Below are positions 17,325-26,477 of a DNA stretch of 64,000 nucleotides, in pieces; position 1 is the stretch's first letter, and each line of letters starts with the position of its first letter. This DNA comes from Mesobacillus maritimus (GTDB taxonomy: Bacteria; Bacillota; Bacilli; Bacillales; Cytobacillaceae). The stretch is from positions 20,642 to 84,641 of the forward strand of contig NZ_JACWFH010000023.1 of NCBI RefSeq assembly GCF_019749255.1, in the 5' to 3' direction. The notes under the pieces are model-generated. The model worked only from the letters and a program-made list of their open reading frames with translations, did no database searches and was not told where the DNA came from. The position numbers were made by a program, and so were the translations under genes.

Positions 17325-18077
17325 TTATTCTTTTATCCTATACCAATATCTATATACTTCTTTAAACCCCAATTTAGAATAAAGGTTTAATGCAGCAGCA
17401 TTATTTACCATTACTTGAAGGTATGCATATTGGGCTCCATTATCCTTCCCCCATTGTAAAATATGTTCAATAAGTTTGCTTCCATACCCTCTATTTCTGT
17501 ACTTTTCGCTCGTTACTATATCAAATAACCCTATGTATTCACGATCTAATACACACATCCCACAAGCAAGGATTTCATGATTCTCATCAGACAACAAGAA
17601 ATAACAAGTTTTAGCGATTATATTCCTTAACATTATTTTTAATGTTTGTTGGTCTTTTTCATCAACATGATTAAGATGACAAAAATGTATGAACCAATCA
17701 TCATGTAAATGGTTATAAACAATGGCATGATGCTTTATTTCTCCCTCTACGTCTTTCAAGGGCAACATTTGGACACTTGTCAAACCATCAAGGAAATATC
17801 CCTTTTTTTCTAGAGTTCGATCTAAATGTTCAGGTGATACTTGCTGGGTCATTTTATACACAACTTTTAAATTTCTCTTTCGATACATTTGTTCAGCAGT
17901 CTCTATTTTTTTATTCAATTCCTCAGTTGAAAAATAAATTGGATTGATTGAATTTGCTCTTTTTGTATATCCATCAGCGAAACGGAATATCCATCCATCA
18001 TAAATATTCGTTTGTATGGCTGGTAACGCATTCATTGATAATTCCTCAATTTTTTGTATCAAATTCTTTTTTGTCAT
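17325..18077 (-). CDS. GNAT N-acetyltransferase, two-domain
   Basis: A 250-residue protein. The N-terminal half (MTKKNLIQKIEELSMNALPAIQTNIYDGWIFRFADGYTKRANS) matches GNAT proteins that begin with a degenerate acetyltransferase-like domain. The C-terminal half carries the active core YIGLFDIVTSEKYRNRGYGSKLIEHILQWGKDNGAQYAYLQVMVNNAAALNLYSKLGF, with RNRGYG as the CoA loop. The substrate is unknown. It reads alone on the minus strand, with the DUF3231 pseudogene divergent. Confidence 0.9.
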   Translation of the reverse strand: MTKKNLIQKIEELSMNALPAIQTNIYDGWIFRFADGYTKRANSINPIYFSTEELNKKIETAEQMYRKRNLKVVYKMTQQVSPEHLDRTLEKKGYFLDGLTSVQMLPLKDVEGEIKHHAIVYNHLHDDWFIHFCHLNHVDEKDQQTLKIMLRNIIAKTCYFLLSDENHEILACGMCVLDREYIGLFDIVTSEKYRNRGYGSKLIEHILQWGKDNGAQYAYLQVMVNNAAALNLYSKLGFKEVYRYWYRIKE

Positions 18078-18258
18078 TCATTTATCTCCCTTTTTTGTAA
18101 CGAATGATTGAAAATCCAACCAAATATAAAATTATACATTTTGATTAAAATTCCTTCTTTTTCATTCTTCAACTATCTGCACTCTCTCCTGCCTATTTAA
18201 AATTCAAGGAAAACATATCTCTTCTATAAATAGGAAATAATACTTAGGAGGTGAAGAG

Positions 18259-19264
18259 ATGGATAATGAAAAAATCAAACTTACATCATCTGAAATCGGT
18301 TCTTTATGGGGGGAATATATTAACGGAACAGCGACAGATGTAGTAAATCAATATATGTACTCAATAATTGAAGATGAGGCAATAAAGGCTATTTTTCATG
18401 ATGCAATCCAGACATTTGAAAAACAAAAGAACCAAATTAAGACTTTTATGGAGAATGAGGGATTTCCTGTTCCTATTGGATTTAATGAAACAGACCTGTA
18501 TGTAGGAAAGCAGAGATTGTTTACAGATGCTTTCTGCTTGAATTATTTACACGTCATTACCTTACATGGGTTATTAGGGCATATCACTGCGTTCAGCATT
18601 TCTGTCAGAAAAGACTTAAGGGATTTTTACGATTCATGCGACAATGATGCGAAAAAGATGTATCATCAAACACTTGATTTATTGCTTGAAAAAGGCCTCT
18701 TTCAGAGAGACCCATTATTTTATGCATATGATTATCCTCAATTTATTTCAAGCAAAGATTTCATAGACGGTTATTTTGGTAAGGGCAGAACACTTTCAGC
18801 GACGGAAATCATTAGTAATTTCTTTTAATCTCAAAAAAAATATTCTAACGAAAACCCTCTCCATTGCATTCAGCCAGGTAGCAGAATCAAAAGAAGTTAG
18901 AGAATTTTTAACGAAGTCTGAAAAAACAGCTAATGGTCAAATAAAAGCTTTAGCAAAAATCATGCAAGCAGATAACTTACCCGTTCCTAAATCCTTAGAA
19001 ACAGAAGTTTCCTTGTCAACGGACACTCCATTTTCCGATAAGTTATTAATGTATCACATTGGATTTTTGTTTCAAGCTGCACAAAATTATCACGGGGCAG
19101 GTCTTGCTTCATCCATGAGAGCAGACCTTGTGACCACGTATGAGTCCATCATTTTACAAAATCTCAAGGTAACAAAAAACTGGTTCGACATTATGGTCAA
19201 AAATAAATGGTTAGAACAACCACCACTTGCACCTAATCGAGAAGAAATTGCAAAACAAAAATAA
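18259..19264 (+). pseudogene. DUF3231 protein, interrupted by a +1 frameshift
   Basis: The first part (18259-18828, MDNEKIKLTSSEIGSLWGEYINGT) and second part (in the +1 frame to 19264, NLKKNILTKTLSIAFSQVAESKEVREF, ending KNKWLEQPPLAPNREEIAKQK) align with the two halves of the intact paralogues at 37911 and 52471. The break is at a TTTT run, 18824-18827; removing one T restores a product of about 334 residues. DUF3231 proteins are helical, ferritin/CotF-like repeats typical of bacilli. The start has GGAGGTGAAGAG before ATG 18259. It is a pseudogene, a sequencing indel, or less likely a programmed shift. Confidence 0.8.
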
Positions 19265-19300
19265 GAAAATGCCCTTCCAAATCGGACGTGCATTTTCTTA
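19263..19300 (+). terminator. Terminator after the DUF3231 pseudogene
   Basis: AAGAAAATGC pairs with GCATTTTCTT across a 17-base loop and is followed by ATTAAG. The T-run is short, so the confidence is moderate. Confidence 0.55.
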
Positions 19301-19315
19301 TTAAGTTAATTTACG

Positions 19316-19438
19316 TTAGTGGCGTTTCGCTTTCCGCAGAGTGACAAAGGAGCCTGACAAGCTCCTGCTCCTCCCCTCACGAGTCGCTTCGGTTCAAAAG
19401 GTTTCCAAGAAACTCAGTTTCCTGACTTTTCGGAATGC
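19316..19438. repeat. Possible decayed Bacillus intergenic repeat
   Basis: A GC-richer stretch (CGTTTCGCTTTCCGCAGAG, CTCCTGCTCCTCCCCTCACG, CGCTTCGGTTC) between convergent genes. It resembles, in my recollection, the common 'cgctttccgc' intergenic repeats of Bacillus genomes in decayed form. Confidence 0.3.
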
Positions 19439-19440
19439 CC

Positions 19441-21969
19441 CTATTTCCTTAACCAATGTTCTTCAAATTGAGTTTTGGTTAATGGTTTGCTAAATAAGTA
19501 GCCTTGCATATGAGTACATTGATTATCGACTAGAAAGTCTTTTTGATATTTTTCTTCCACGCCTTCTGCGATGACTCGTAACTGAAGGCTTCGAGCGAGA
19601 TTAATGACGGCCTCAGGAATCTGAGTGTTGTCATGGTTTTCTTTAATATCCTGAATAAAGGAACGGTCGATTTTCAAGGTATTAATCGGCAGATTCTTTA
19701 AATAGCTCAGCGATGAATAACCTGTCCCAAAGTCGTCAATTGAAATAGATATGCCATAATCCTGTAATTCTTTTAACGCTTTACTTATTTCATTTACGTT
19801 ATATAGCAAGGCGCTTTCCGTAATTTCCACTTCGAAGTTGACCGGGTCAAGCTGACACTTCCTTAGAAAGTCTTTAACCTGACGGACCAAAGCATCTGGG
19901 TCCTGGAATTGTTTCGCTGAAAAGTTGACCGCCAAGCTAAGCGGAACGTCTCGGTCTTCATTCCATTTTCTTACCTGACAACACGCCTGCTCCATGGCAA
20001 TTTCCCATAAGCGGTGAATCATTCCAATATCCTCGGCGACAGAAATAAACACCTCCGGCGGGACAAAACCAAGCTCCTCATCGGTCCATCGTAACAAGGC
20101 TTCAACCCCTGTTAAGACATCTCCACGCGCATCGATTTGTGGCTGGTAATACACCTCAATCAATTCATGATTAATCGCTTTTCGTAAACGGTCCTCGACC
20201 TGATAACGATCATTCTTCTCTTTCGTAATTTCTTCATTATAAAGCACCACTTTATTGCCACTCTCTTTCTTCGCTGCATACATCGCACCGTCGGCATAAA
20301 TCATTAGTGTTTCTGGGTTGTCTGTATGCTTCGGATACAAACAAATTCCACAGCTTGCATTTATATTGACTTCATTTTCACCGATTAAATATGGTTGACT
20401 GATGGTTGTCACAATGGAATGGGCAACAGACATAATGTTCTCTTCGCTATTTTCGTTCAATAAAATAATAAACTCATCCCCGCCCTGCCGTGTAACAACG
20501 CTATTTCCTCCCGATAAACAGGTTTCAATACGTTCAGCGATTAAGGTAATTAATTGGTCGCCTTTGGCATGACCCAAAGTATCATTGACATCTTTAAAGC
20601 GATCGATATCGATAAACAACACAGCAATAGTCTCACCCGTCTCTTTCGCACAATCAATTCGCTTCTGCAATTCCTCCTGGAAAGCCCGTCTGTTTAATAA
20701 GCCTGTAAGTGGATCATGGTAAGCTTGGAAACGAATCACTTCCTGGCTTTTCTCTAAATCATTGACATAGTTTTGGAGTGATTGTGATAGAGCATTTACA
20801 TTATTTGAAAGGTCTCCTAACTCATCTTTCCGTTTTAGTTCAATAGACCCTCCAAAATTTCCGCGGGCAATATCATTTACTCTTTCAACAATATGGCCAA
20901 TTGGCTTAGTAATGGAACGAGAGAAAACGAGACTTATCAGCAACGCCAATAAGATAAACGGGATGGCTGAAAATATGTGGTGTATCATTTCATTTTCTAA
21001 TTCATTCTGAATAATGCTATAGTCATAGGTTAAGCCGATCACATATGGGTCTTCTTTTTTCGGAAAAATAGGAACAAAGGTTTTTGTCACGATTTTCCCA
21101 TTGACCTCTTCTGTATAAGATTGCCTTTCCCCTGCTTTAATCACGCTTTGGATCATGTCTGCATCTACCGCTTGATTTTTAAAATCATAAGAGCCATACC
21201 ATACCGGTTGATCGGAAATCCGAATAAAAGTATTCCCATTATTCAGAACGATTTTCGATTCTTGGCCAAAATTCTCCGGATTAAACACCGTTAACTCAAG
21301 AATGCCCTCAAGATTCTGTTCAAACCGTTCGATGACATTTCCAGGTCCAAATTGCTTCTCGTATTCTAGTACCTGGCTATCACGAAAATAGGGGTTAATC
21401 ATATAATTGGTTGTCCCGTCATAATAATAGCCCCATTTATCCGTATGGTCAGGGTTACTGGCCGCAATTTCGATTGGGCCAGACCAATAATTCTCCAGCG
21501 CTAACCCTTCTTCAACGGTGACTGGCTCTAAGTCAAAGAGCTGTTGGAAAGCATCGTACCAGTACAACCAATCTTTCGTAGACATATTGATCTCATCCGG
21601 GTCCGAGGAACGAACCCCAATGATGTCATCTTCCGTTTGCGCCAATAAGGTAATATGCGAGACATTGAGTTGATTCGCCAGCTCTACCAGTTGTTCATTG
21701 GTGACATCATGATAATCAGGTGGCAATGCATGTTGAATCATAATTGAAGCGGTTCGCAGTTCCCTTGCCAATATATCTTCTACATAGAGAGCACCGTCTT
21801 TCGAGTTTTCAACCTGGTAAGAAATCTCTTGAATAATCAATTCTGTTTCACGTTCATTGTATTCTATTAATTTCTCTTTCGAACGAAAGTAGTGTAAGGC
21901 ACTATTCGTGATGACAATACACAGTACAATCGTTGTAAAAATTAAAGGAAGCTTCTTCTTTATCGACAT
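19441..21969 (-). CDS. Membrane GGDEF/EAL c-di-GMP signalling protein with sensor and HAMP
   Basis: An 842-residue protein. The order is: membrane helix (about 8-25), extracytoplasmic sensor region of about 300 residues, second helix (IFSAIPFILLALLISLVFS, about 335-353), HAMP linker (RSITKPIGHIVERVNDIARGNFGG), GGDEF domain (about 415-575) and EAL domain (about 595-840). The GGDEF active site is intact (RQGGDEFIILL), without an RxxD inhibitory site just before it. The EAL domain keeps GVEALLRW and the DDFGTGYSSLSYL loop. It may make and break c-di-GMP, governed by an external ligand. Monocistronic; no partner nearby. Confidence 0.93.
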   Translation of the reverse strand: MSIKKKLPLIFTTIVLCIVITNSALHYFRSKEKLIEYNERETELIIQEISYQVENSKDGALYVEDILARELRTASIMIQHALPPDYHDVTNEQLVELANQLNVSHITLLAQTEDDIIGVRSSDPDEINMSTKDWLYWYDAFQQLFDLEPVTVEEGLALENYWSGPIEIAASNPDHTDKWGYYYDGTTNYMINPYFRDSQVLEYEKQFGPGNVIERFEQNLEGILELTVFNPENFGQESKIVLNNGNTFIRISDQPVWYGSYDFKNQAVDADMIQSVIKAGERQSYTEEVNGKIVTKTFVPIFPKKEDPYVIGLTYDYSIIQNELENEMIHHIFSAIPFILLALLISLVFSRSITKPIGHIVERVNDIARGNFGGSIELKRKDELGDLSNNVNALSQSLQNYVNDLEKSQEVIRFQAYHDPLTGLLNRRAFQEELQKRIDCAKETGETIAVLFIDIDRFKDVNDTLGHAKGDQLITLIAERIETCLSGGNSVVTRQGGDEFIILLNENSEENIMSVAHSIVTTISQPYLIGENEVNINASCGICLYPKHTDNPETLMIYADGAMYAAKKESGNKVVLYNEEITKEKNDRYQVEDRLRKAINHELIEVYYQPQIDARGDVLTGVEALLRWTDEELGFVPPEVFISVAEDIGMIHRLWEIAMEQACCQVRKWNEDRDVPLSLAVNFSAKQFQDPDALVRQVKDFLRKCQLDPVNFEVEITESALLYNVNEISKALKELQDYGISISIDDFGTGYSSLSYLKNLPINTLKIDRSFIQDIKENHDNTQIPEAVINLARSLQLRVIAEGVEEKYQKDFLVDNQCTHMQGYLFSKPLTKTQFEEHWLRK

Positions 21970-22005
21970 CGTTGTTCCTCCTGGTTTGTTTAGTAGAAAA
22001 AGCCT

Positions 22006-22854
22006 CTAGTATTCTAGTTGTACTAGTTTTCTTTTAAGAAAGGATTGAAAGACACTCATAAACTGAGCATGCTGATGGACGTGAGCCGCATGTCCGGCAT
22101 GGTTGAGTTCACAATATTCTACATGTGGAATCAACTGATGCAAACTCATCAGAGTACCTTTAAACAGTTCATCATGTTCCCCCATCACCCATAATACAGG
22201 AAGCTGGGTTCCAGCTAACGCAGAGGATGAATCAAACTCAAGTTGAATACGCAAAGCTTGTTCAAAAGTACCTGGTTCCAATTGCAAAGCATAGTCTCTG
22301 TAAATTTTCTCTGAGTCTTCCGCAAGATGCACGGAATTCGGATTAAGCAGACTCGCACAATAGTCAATCCACTTCACATACTCCCATTGCTCTTTCTGCC
22401 CCAACACATGCTCTACATTCAAATGGTATTGCGATGGAACATTGCATAAATAGCCACCCACAAACGTCATACTCATCACCATATCTGGGTATCTCTTCGC
22501 AAAAGCAGTCGCAACAATACACCCAAAACTTAAGGTACATAAATGAGCTTCCTCTATCTTTTCCTTTATAAAATGAGAATAAAGCTGATCCACTAAAAAC
22601 TCTAGAGAGAACTCCTTATCCACTAGATTAGCAGGATTGTAAAAATCATAGGCAAAGCAATGATACCGATTTTCCAACGTTTCCATCTCGGTTTTAAAAG
22701 CATTCTTATTTCCCACGATCCCATGCAAAAAAATGATTGTTTCTTTTTCCAACTTTCCCACTTGAATTCTCCCTATCTCTACCTTACTGAAATAGGTGCC
22801 TACCGAATAGGTATTTCGACACCCTTCGACATACCTATCGAAGAATTCTATCAC
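22006..22854 (-). CDS. Alpha/beta hydrolase
   Basis: A 282-residue alpha/beta-hydrolase-fold protein. The oxyanion region is IIFLHGIVGNKNAF, the nucleophile elbow is CTLSFGCIVATAFAKRYPD, the acid is probably in VLWVMGEHDELFKG, and the histidine is in LNHAGHAAHVHQHAQF. The elbow reads T-L-S-F-G instead of the usual G-x-S-x-G, which is tolerated in some members. The substrate cannot be given; esterase, lipase or ring-cleavage hydrolase roles are all possible. It lies 36 bp upstream of the GGDEF/EAL gene in the same direction, so co-transcription is possible. Confidence 0.85.
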   Translation of the reverse strand: MIEFFDRYVEGCRNTYSVGTYFSKVEIGRIQVGKLEKETIIFLHGIVGNKNAFKTEMETLENRYHCFAYDFYNPANLVDKEFSLEFLVDQLYSHFIKEKIEEAHLCTLSFGCIVATAFAKRYPDMVMSMTFVGGYLCNVPSQYHLNVEHVLGQKEQWEYVKWIDYCASLLNPNSVHLAEDSEKIYRDYALQLEPGTFEQALRIQLEFDSSSALAGTQLPVLWVMGEHDELFKGTLMSLHQLIPHVEYCELNHAGHAAHVHQHAQFMSVFQSFLKRKLVQLEY

Positions 22855-22917
22855 ATTTTTTTATCCCATAGCTAACTTTTAATAACGAATAAATGTTGGT
22901 ATTAAATTCCTTAGCGG

Positions 22918-23050
22918 AGCACCGGGACAGGCTCTCGTATATTCATCCACTCAAGAGTATTTTTAATAATAAAATAGCCGCCTCCTCATGGGTTGGCGGC
23001 TTTATTACACTATCTAAAAATGTAAAATCGTGACTATTTCCTGGGACAGC
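22918..23050. repeat. Dispersed intergenic repeat with GCCGCC terminator core, copy A (degenerate)
   Basis: Shares GGGACAGG, a GCCGCC/GGCGGC hairpin (22977-23000) and an ATTTCCTGGGACAGCAC tail with the better copies at 24213 and 33130. Apart from this repeat the gap 22855-23198 holds nothing I can name; a 67-codon frame at 22943-23146 is not supported. Confidence 0.5.
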
Positions 23051-23198
23051 ACATTCCTCTACTTGGTTCCGAAAACGAATAGCTTCTACTAATGATAACA
23101 AGAATGGCAGGGAGCTAAAGAAAATAAACAGTATGTACGTAACCACCTATAGATTTGGGTGCATATCTCTTATAAAAGTAATCTATGGAAACCATGAG

Positions 23199-23651
23199 TT
23201 ACTTAATGTTATCACTGGAACTAAAATTTACATTTGTATGAACCTGGGAAAATATAAAATGTGTAACCGTACTGGCATATGGATTCACCTGATCAATAAA
23301 CTCTTCTGCCTTTCTAAACGTTTCAAACTGCATTTTCATCATATAACAGGCATTCCCAGCGATTCGATAACAAAACTCCACATTGGGTAACCCCTCAATA
23401 TACCTTCTAAACGCCTTATAATCTCCATTTTTAACCGTTGCTTCGATGATACATTGTACGGGAAGCCCTAATTTCTCGTAATCTATTTCAATTGTATACT
23501 TATTAATCACCCCAAACGATTCCATTCTTCTAACACGCTCCGTTACAGAAGGTGATGATAAATTAATTCTTCTCCCAAGCTCACTCATGGATAACCGACT
23601 ATTTATGCTTAATTCATCTATTATTCTTCTATCAATTTCGTCTATTTTCAT
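23199..23651 (-). CDS. Lrp/AsnC-family transcriptional regulator
   Basis: About 150 residues from ATG 23651 (MKIDEIDRRIIDELS), behind GGAGG with a rather long spacer. The N-terminal winged HTH reads RRIIDELSINSRLSMSELGRRINLSSPSVTERVRRMESFGVINKY. The C-terminal RAM domain reads VQCIIEATVKNGDYKAFRRYIEGLPNVEFCYRIAGNACYMMKM and probably binds an amino acid and drives oligomerisation. It diverges from the AhpD-like gene at 23772, which it may control. Confidence 0.92.
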   Translation of the reverse strand: MKIDEIDRRIIDELSINSRLSMSELGRRINLSSPSVTERVRRMESFGVINKYTIEIDYEKLGLPVQCIIEATVKNGDYKAFRRYIEGLPNVEFCYRIAGNACYMMKMQFETFRKAEEFIDQVNPYASTVTHFIFSQVHTNVNFSSSDNIK

Positions 23652-23771
23652 ATTTAAAAGTAAACCTCCTCTTTCCGTTAATTTATCAAAGGAAAAGTGA
23701 ATATTCAATTCAATTCTTAATGTAAAACAACAAAATGATTTTATATGATAAAAAGAGAAAAAGGAGGGAGA

Positions 23772-24221
23772 ATGATGGCAAGGATCATTGACTCACAGTA
23801 TGGGGTTACACCTTTTCAAAGGCTATTAGGACATAACAAAGAAATTATGGATTCGTGGAATGTATTAGGAGAGGTACTGGAGAAAGATGGACATCTCTCA
23901 GCTCAATTAAAAGAACAAGTCAGGCGAACGTTAGCACAAAGGAACGGTTGTGAGTATTGCAAGGCAAAAGGAAAACCTGATCCACAATTATACGATGAAA
24001 AAATGTCTGTTGCAGTAGGCTTTGCAGAGGTTTATTTAAAAAAACAAGGGGATATTTCAGATGCTCAATTTAATGTGCTAAAGGAGTACTTTTCTGATGC
24101 AGAGATTAGTGAGCTTTGCTCCTTTATAACATTCATGACTGCTTCCCAACAATTTGGTGCTATTATGAAATTAGGGGTGGAAACTGCTAAAGGGAGCTTC
24201 AGCTTAACAAAGGGGACATAG
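23772..24221 (+). CDS. Carboxymuconolactone decarboxylase/AhpD-like protein
   Basis: About 149 residues starting at tandem ATGs (23772, 23775) behind AAAAGGAGG. The AhpD/CMD signature is RTLAQRNGCEYCKAKGKPDP, with a CxxC pair as in peroxidase-reducing AhpD proteins, followed by the helical core EISELCSFITFMTASQQFGAIMKLGVE. It may act in thiol-peroxide defence or be a decarboxylase-fold protein of other function. It diverges from an Lrp regulator. The last residues KGT and the stop codon are encoded by a GGGACATAGGGACAG repeat. Confidence 0.82.
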   Translation: MMARIIDSQYGVTPFQRLLGHNKEIMDSWNVLGEVLEKDGHLSAQLKEQVRRTLAQRNGCEYCKAKGKPDPQLYDEKMSVAVGFAEVYLKKQGDISDAQFNVLKEYFSDAEISELCSFITFMTASQQFGAIMKLGVETAKGSFSLTKGT

Positions 24222-24404
24222 GGACAGCTTTTGTACTGTCCTAGTTCGCGCATACAAAAACCCTTACCTTACACCCGTAAACAGTAATAAAAGACACATA
24301 ATAAAACCGCCTACTATTAGTTGGCGGCTTTTTCCTTCAATAGTAATTACAGCACCTTTAGGGTGTATACCCATTATAATTTCCTAGGGCACGTCTTGAG
24401 ACAT
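24213..24404. repeat. Dispersed intergenic repeat, copy B, with terminator
   Basis: About 190 bp starting GGGACATAGGGACAG, with an ACCGCC/GGCGGC hairpin plus TTTTT at 24302-24334 and ending TTTCCTAGGGCAC. It aligns along most of its length with copy C at 33130-33297. The hairpin serves as the terminator of the AhpD-like gene. Confidence 0.65.
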
Positions 24405-24447
24405 GGTGACTATCTCCCTGGCTCTCACTGAAAACAAAATGCCTATC

Positions 24448-25581
24448 TCAGCACTTAATGGGAATGGCAGCTGCAATATTTCGTGCGGTTTGTTCCATAT
24501 ATTGTGCTGCGTTTTTGATTGCATCTGTTAGGGTTACGGTACCGGGTACAATCGTGAATAAGGCATCGATACCATGATTATGTACAATCTTGCTATCTTC
24601 TGTATAACTCCCACACAGAGCGATGACCGGAATACCAAATTTTTTTGCGGTTTTTGCCACCCCGATTGGCGTCTTCCCAAAAATGGTCTGGGAGTCGATT
24701 TTCCCTTCCCCAGTAATGACTAGATCTGCGTCCTTCATTTGGTCCTCAAAACGCAAGGTTTCTAACACAATTTCTACTCCACTTTTTAATTCAGCAGATA
24801 AAAATGCCATTAATCCCGCGCCCAGACCTCCAGCTGCCCCTGCACCTGGATAATTCCGAACATATTTTTTTAATTGCTTTTCATATACATTCGCAAAATG
24901 ATTGAGGTTTTTATCTAACTGTTCCACTAGTTCCGGAGTAGCCCCTTTCTGTGGACCGTAAATCGCGGAAGCTCCGGTTGGACCTGTTAAAGGATTATCT
25001 ACATCACAAGCCACTTGTATTACAACATCTCTAACCCTTGGGTCAAAAGTGGAAAGATCAATAGTCACTAAATGAGATAATCCACCGCCTCCCGGAGGAA
25101 TTTCTTTTCCTTCCATATCAAGAAGCCTCGCTCCAAGAGCCTGAATCATCCCAGCTCCACCGTCGTTTGTAGCACTTCCTCCCAAGCCAATGATAAGCGA
25201 AGTAGCTCCTTGATCTAATGCTGCAGAAATTAATTCACCCAATCCCCTTGTGGTCGTTAGTAAGGGGTTTCGTTGATCCATTGGGACCAAATGTAAGCCA
25301 GAAGAAGCTGCCATTTCAATCACTGCCGTCTTCCCATCCCCTAGCAAACCATAAAATGCTAAAACCTGTTCCCCAAGGGGTCCTGTCACGTACGTTTCAA
25401 GAATCGTCCCACCTGTAGCATTCACAAGGGACTGGACGGTTCCCTCCCCCCCATCGGCCATCGGGATTTTTTCATAAACGGCATTCGGGATTATTTCCCT
25501 AAATCCTCGTTCAATCGCCTGGCATGCCTCGTAGGCTGATAGACTCTCTTTAAATGAGTCAGGAGCAATGACGATTTTCAT
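24448..25581 (-). CDS. Glycerate kinase (GK1/GlxK family)
   Basis: A 377-residue glycerate kinase, the normal family length. It phosphorylates D-glycerate with ATP, giving 2- or 3-phosphoglycerate. Family motifs are MKIVIAPDSFKESLSAYEAC at the N-terminus, PMADGGEGTVQSLV, GLGELISAALDQGATSLIIGLGGSATNDGGAGM, and the C-terminal DLVITGEGKIDSQTIFGKTPIGVAK. It lies 83 bp after the TIM-barrel gene in the same direction, but a terminator (25622-25656) separates them. It may have its own transcription or depend on read-through. Its position suggests that the neighbouring catabolic pathway yields glycerate. Confidence 0.95.
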   Translation of the reverse strand: MKIVIAPDSFKESLSAYEACQAIERGFREIIPNAVYEKIPMADGGEGTVQSLVNATGGTILETYVTGPLGEQVLAFYGLLGDGKTAVIEMAASSGLHLVPMDQRNPLLTTTRGLGELISAALDQGATSLIIGLGGSATNDGGAGMIQALGARLLDMEGKEIPPGGGGLSHLVTIDLSTFDPRVRDVVIQVACDVDNPLTGPTGASAIYGPQKGATPELVEQLDKNLNHFANVYEKQLKKYVRNYPGAGAAGGLGAGLMAFLSAELKSGVEIVLETLRFEDQMKDADLVITGEGKIDSQTIFGKTPIGVAKTAKKFGIPVIALCGSYTEDSKIVHNHGIDALFTIVPGTVTLTDAIKNAAQYMEQTARNIAAAIPIKC

Positions 25582-25621
25582 AACCTTTTCTCCCTTCCAA
25601 CGTTCTCCTACTCTATTTTAG

Positions 25622-25656
25622 AGAAAAAGAAGTGATTGTTCTATCACAATCACTTC
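25622..25656 (-). terminator. Terminator after the dehydrogenase/DUF993/isomerase operon
   Basis: GAAGTGATTG / CAATCACTTC, a perfect 10-bp stem, is followed on the minus strand by TTTTTC. Confidence 0.85.
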
Positions 25657-25664
25657 CTCCCTTA

Positions 25665-26477
25665 TTACACATGCTTTAAATACGTATCTTTGATCTGTTG
25701 GAGTGTCTCATCTCCTTGTTGACTCCAAACTTGATCATTAAATATTTCTACTTCAATGGGACCGGAATAACCTACTTCATCGACAGCTTTTCGAATTCGT
25801 TGAATATCAATTACACCGTCCCCCATCATGCCACGCCCCTTTAACATATCCGGTAAAGGAACCAGCCAATCGGATACATGGAATCCAAGGATACGACCTT
25901 TCGCACGGTTGATTTGGTTGTATAAATCAGGATCCCACCAGACATGGAACACGTCGACCACCACACCCACTTGATCAGGTCTATATGCTTCCGCCAAAGT
26001 ATTCGCTAAGTCTAAGGAAACCACCACCGAACGTTCGGCTGCATACATAGGATGGAGTGGTTCAATTCCTAACTTGACTCCATAAGATTCTGCAAAAGGG
26101 ACCAATTGTGTAATTCCCTCGGCAACCATTTCCCTTGCAGAAATGATATCACGGTCGGGTGATGGTCCGCACACCAACACCAATACATCTGTTCCGAGCT
26201 CTGCAGCTTCTTCCACAGCTCTTTTGTTATCATCGATCCTTTTTTGTCTCTCTAAAGCGGTTGCTGCCGGAAACATCCCACCTCTACATAGACTTGAAAC
26301 CTTAAGTCCGGCATCTTTGATTAATTTCCTGCTCTCCTTAAGTCCAGTTTCCTGCACCTTATGGCGCCAGGGGGCAATCCAAGGAATTTCTGCTCGTGCA
26401 CACCCCTCAACCGCATCGCGAAGATTCCATTGATCTGTGGTTATCTGATTTAAACTTAATTTCTCAAAGTTTTCCAC
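25665..26477 (-). CDS. Sugar phosphate isomerase/epimerase-like TIM-barrel protein
   Basis: About 270 residues of the xylose-isomerase-like TIM-barrel superfamily (AP endonuclease 2 fold). Barrel and metal-site segments include GVKLGIEPLHPMYAAERS (Glu), VGVVVDVFHVWWDPD (Asp, His), ILGFHVSDWLVP and YSGPIEVEIFND (Glu), so the usual E-D-H-E metal set is present. The likely start is GTG 26477 (VENFEKLSLNQ), behind AGGAGG with suitable spacing, overlapping the DUF993 gene end by 14 bp. It is third in a tightly packed operon with a dehydrogenase and DUF993 protein, so a keto-sugar or its acid is the likely substrate. Confidence 0.88.
   Translation of the reverse strand: MENFEKLSLNQITTDQWNLRDAVEGCARAEIPWIAPWRHKVQETGLKESRKLIKDAGLKVSSLCRGGMFPAATALERQKRIDDNKRAVEEAAELGTDVLVLVCGPSPDRDIISAREMVAEGITQLVPFAESYGVKLGIEPLHPMYAAERSVVVSLDLANTLAEAYRPDQVGVVVDVFHVWWDPDLYNQINRAKGRILGFHVSDWLVPLPDMLKGRGMMGDGVIDIQRIRKAVDEVGYSGPIEVEIFNDQVWSQQGDETLQQIKDTYLKHV

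Noticed and set aside
22943..23146. 67-codon ORF on the minus strand
   Set aside because: It runs through a repeat hairpin and has no ribosome binding site.
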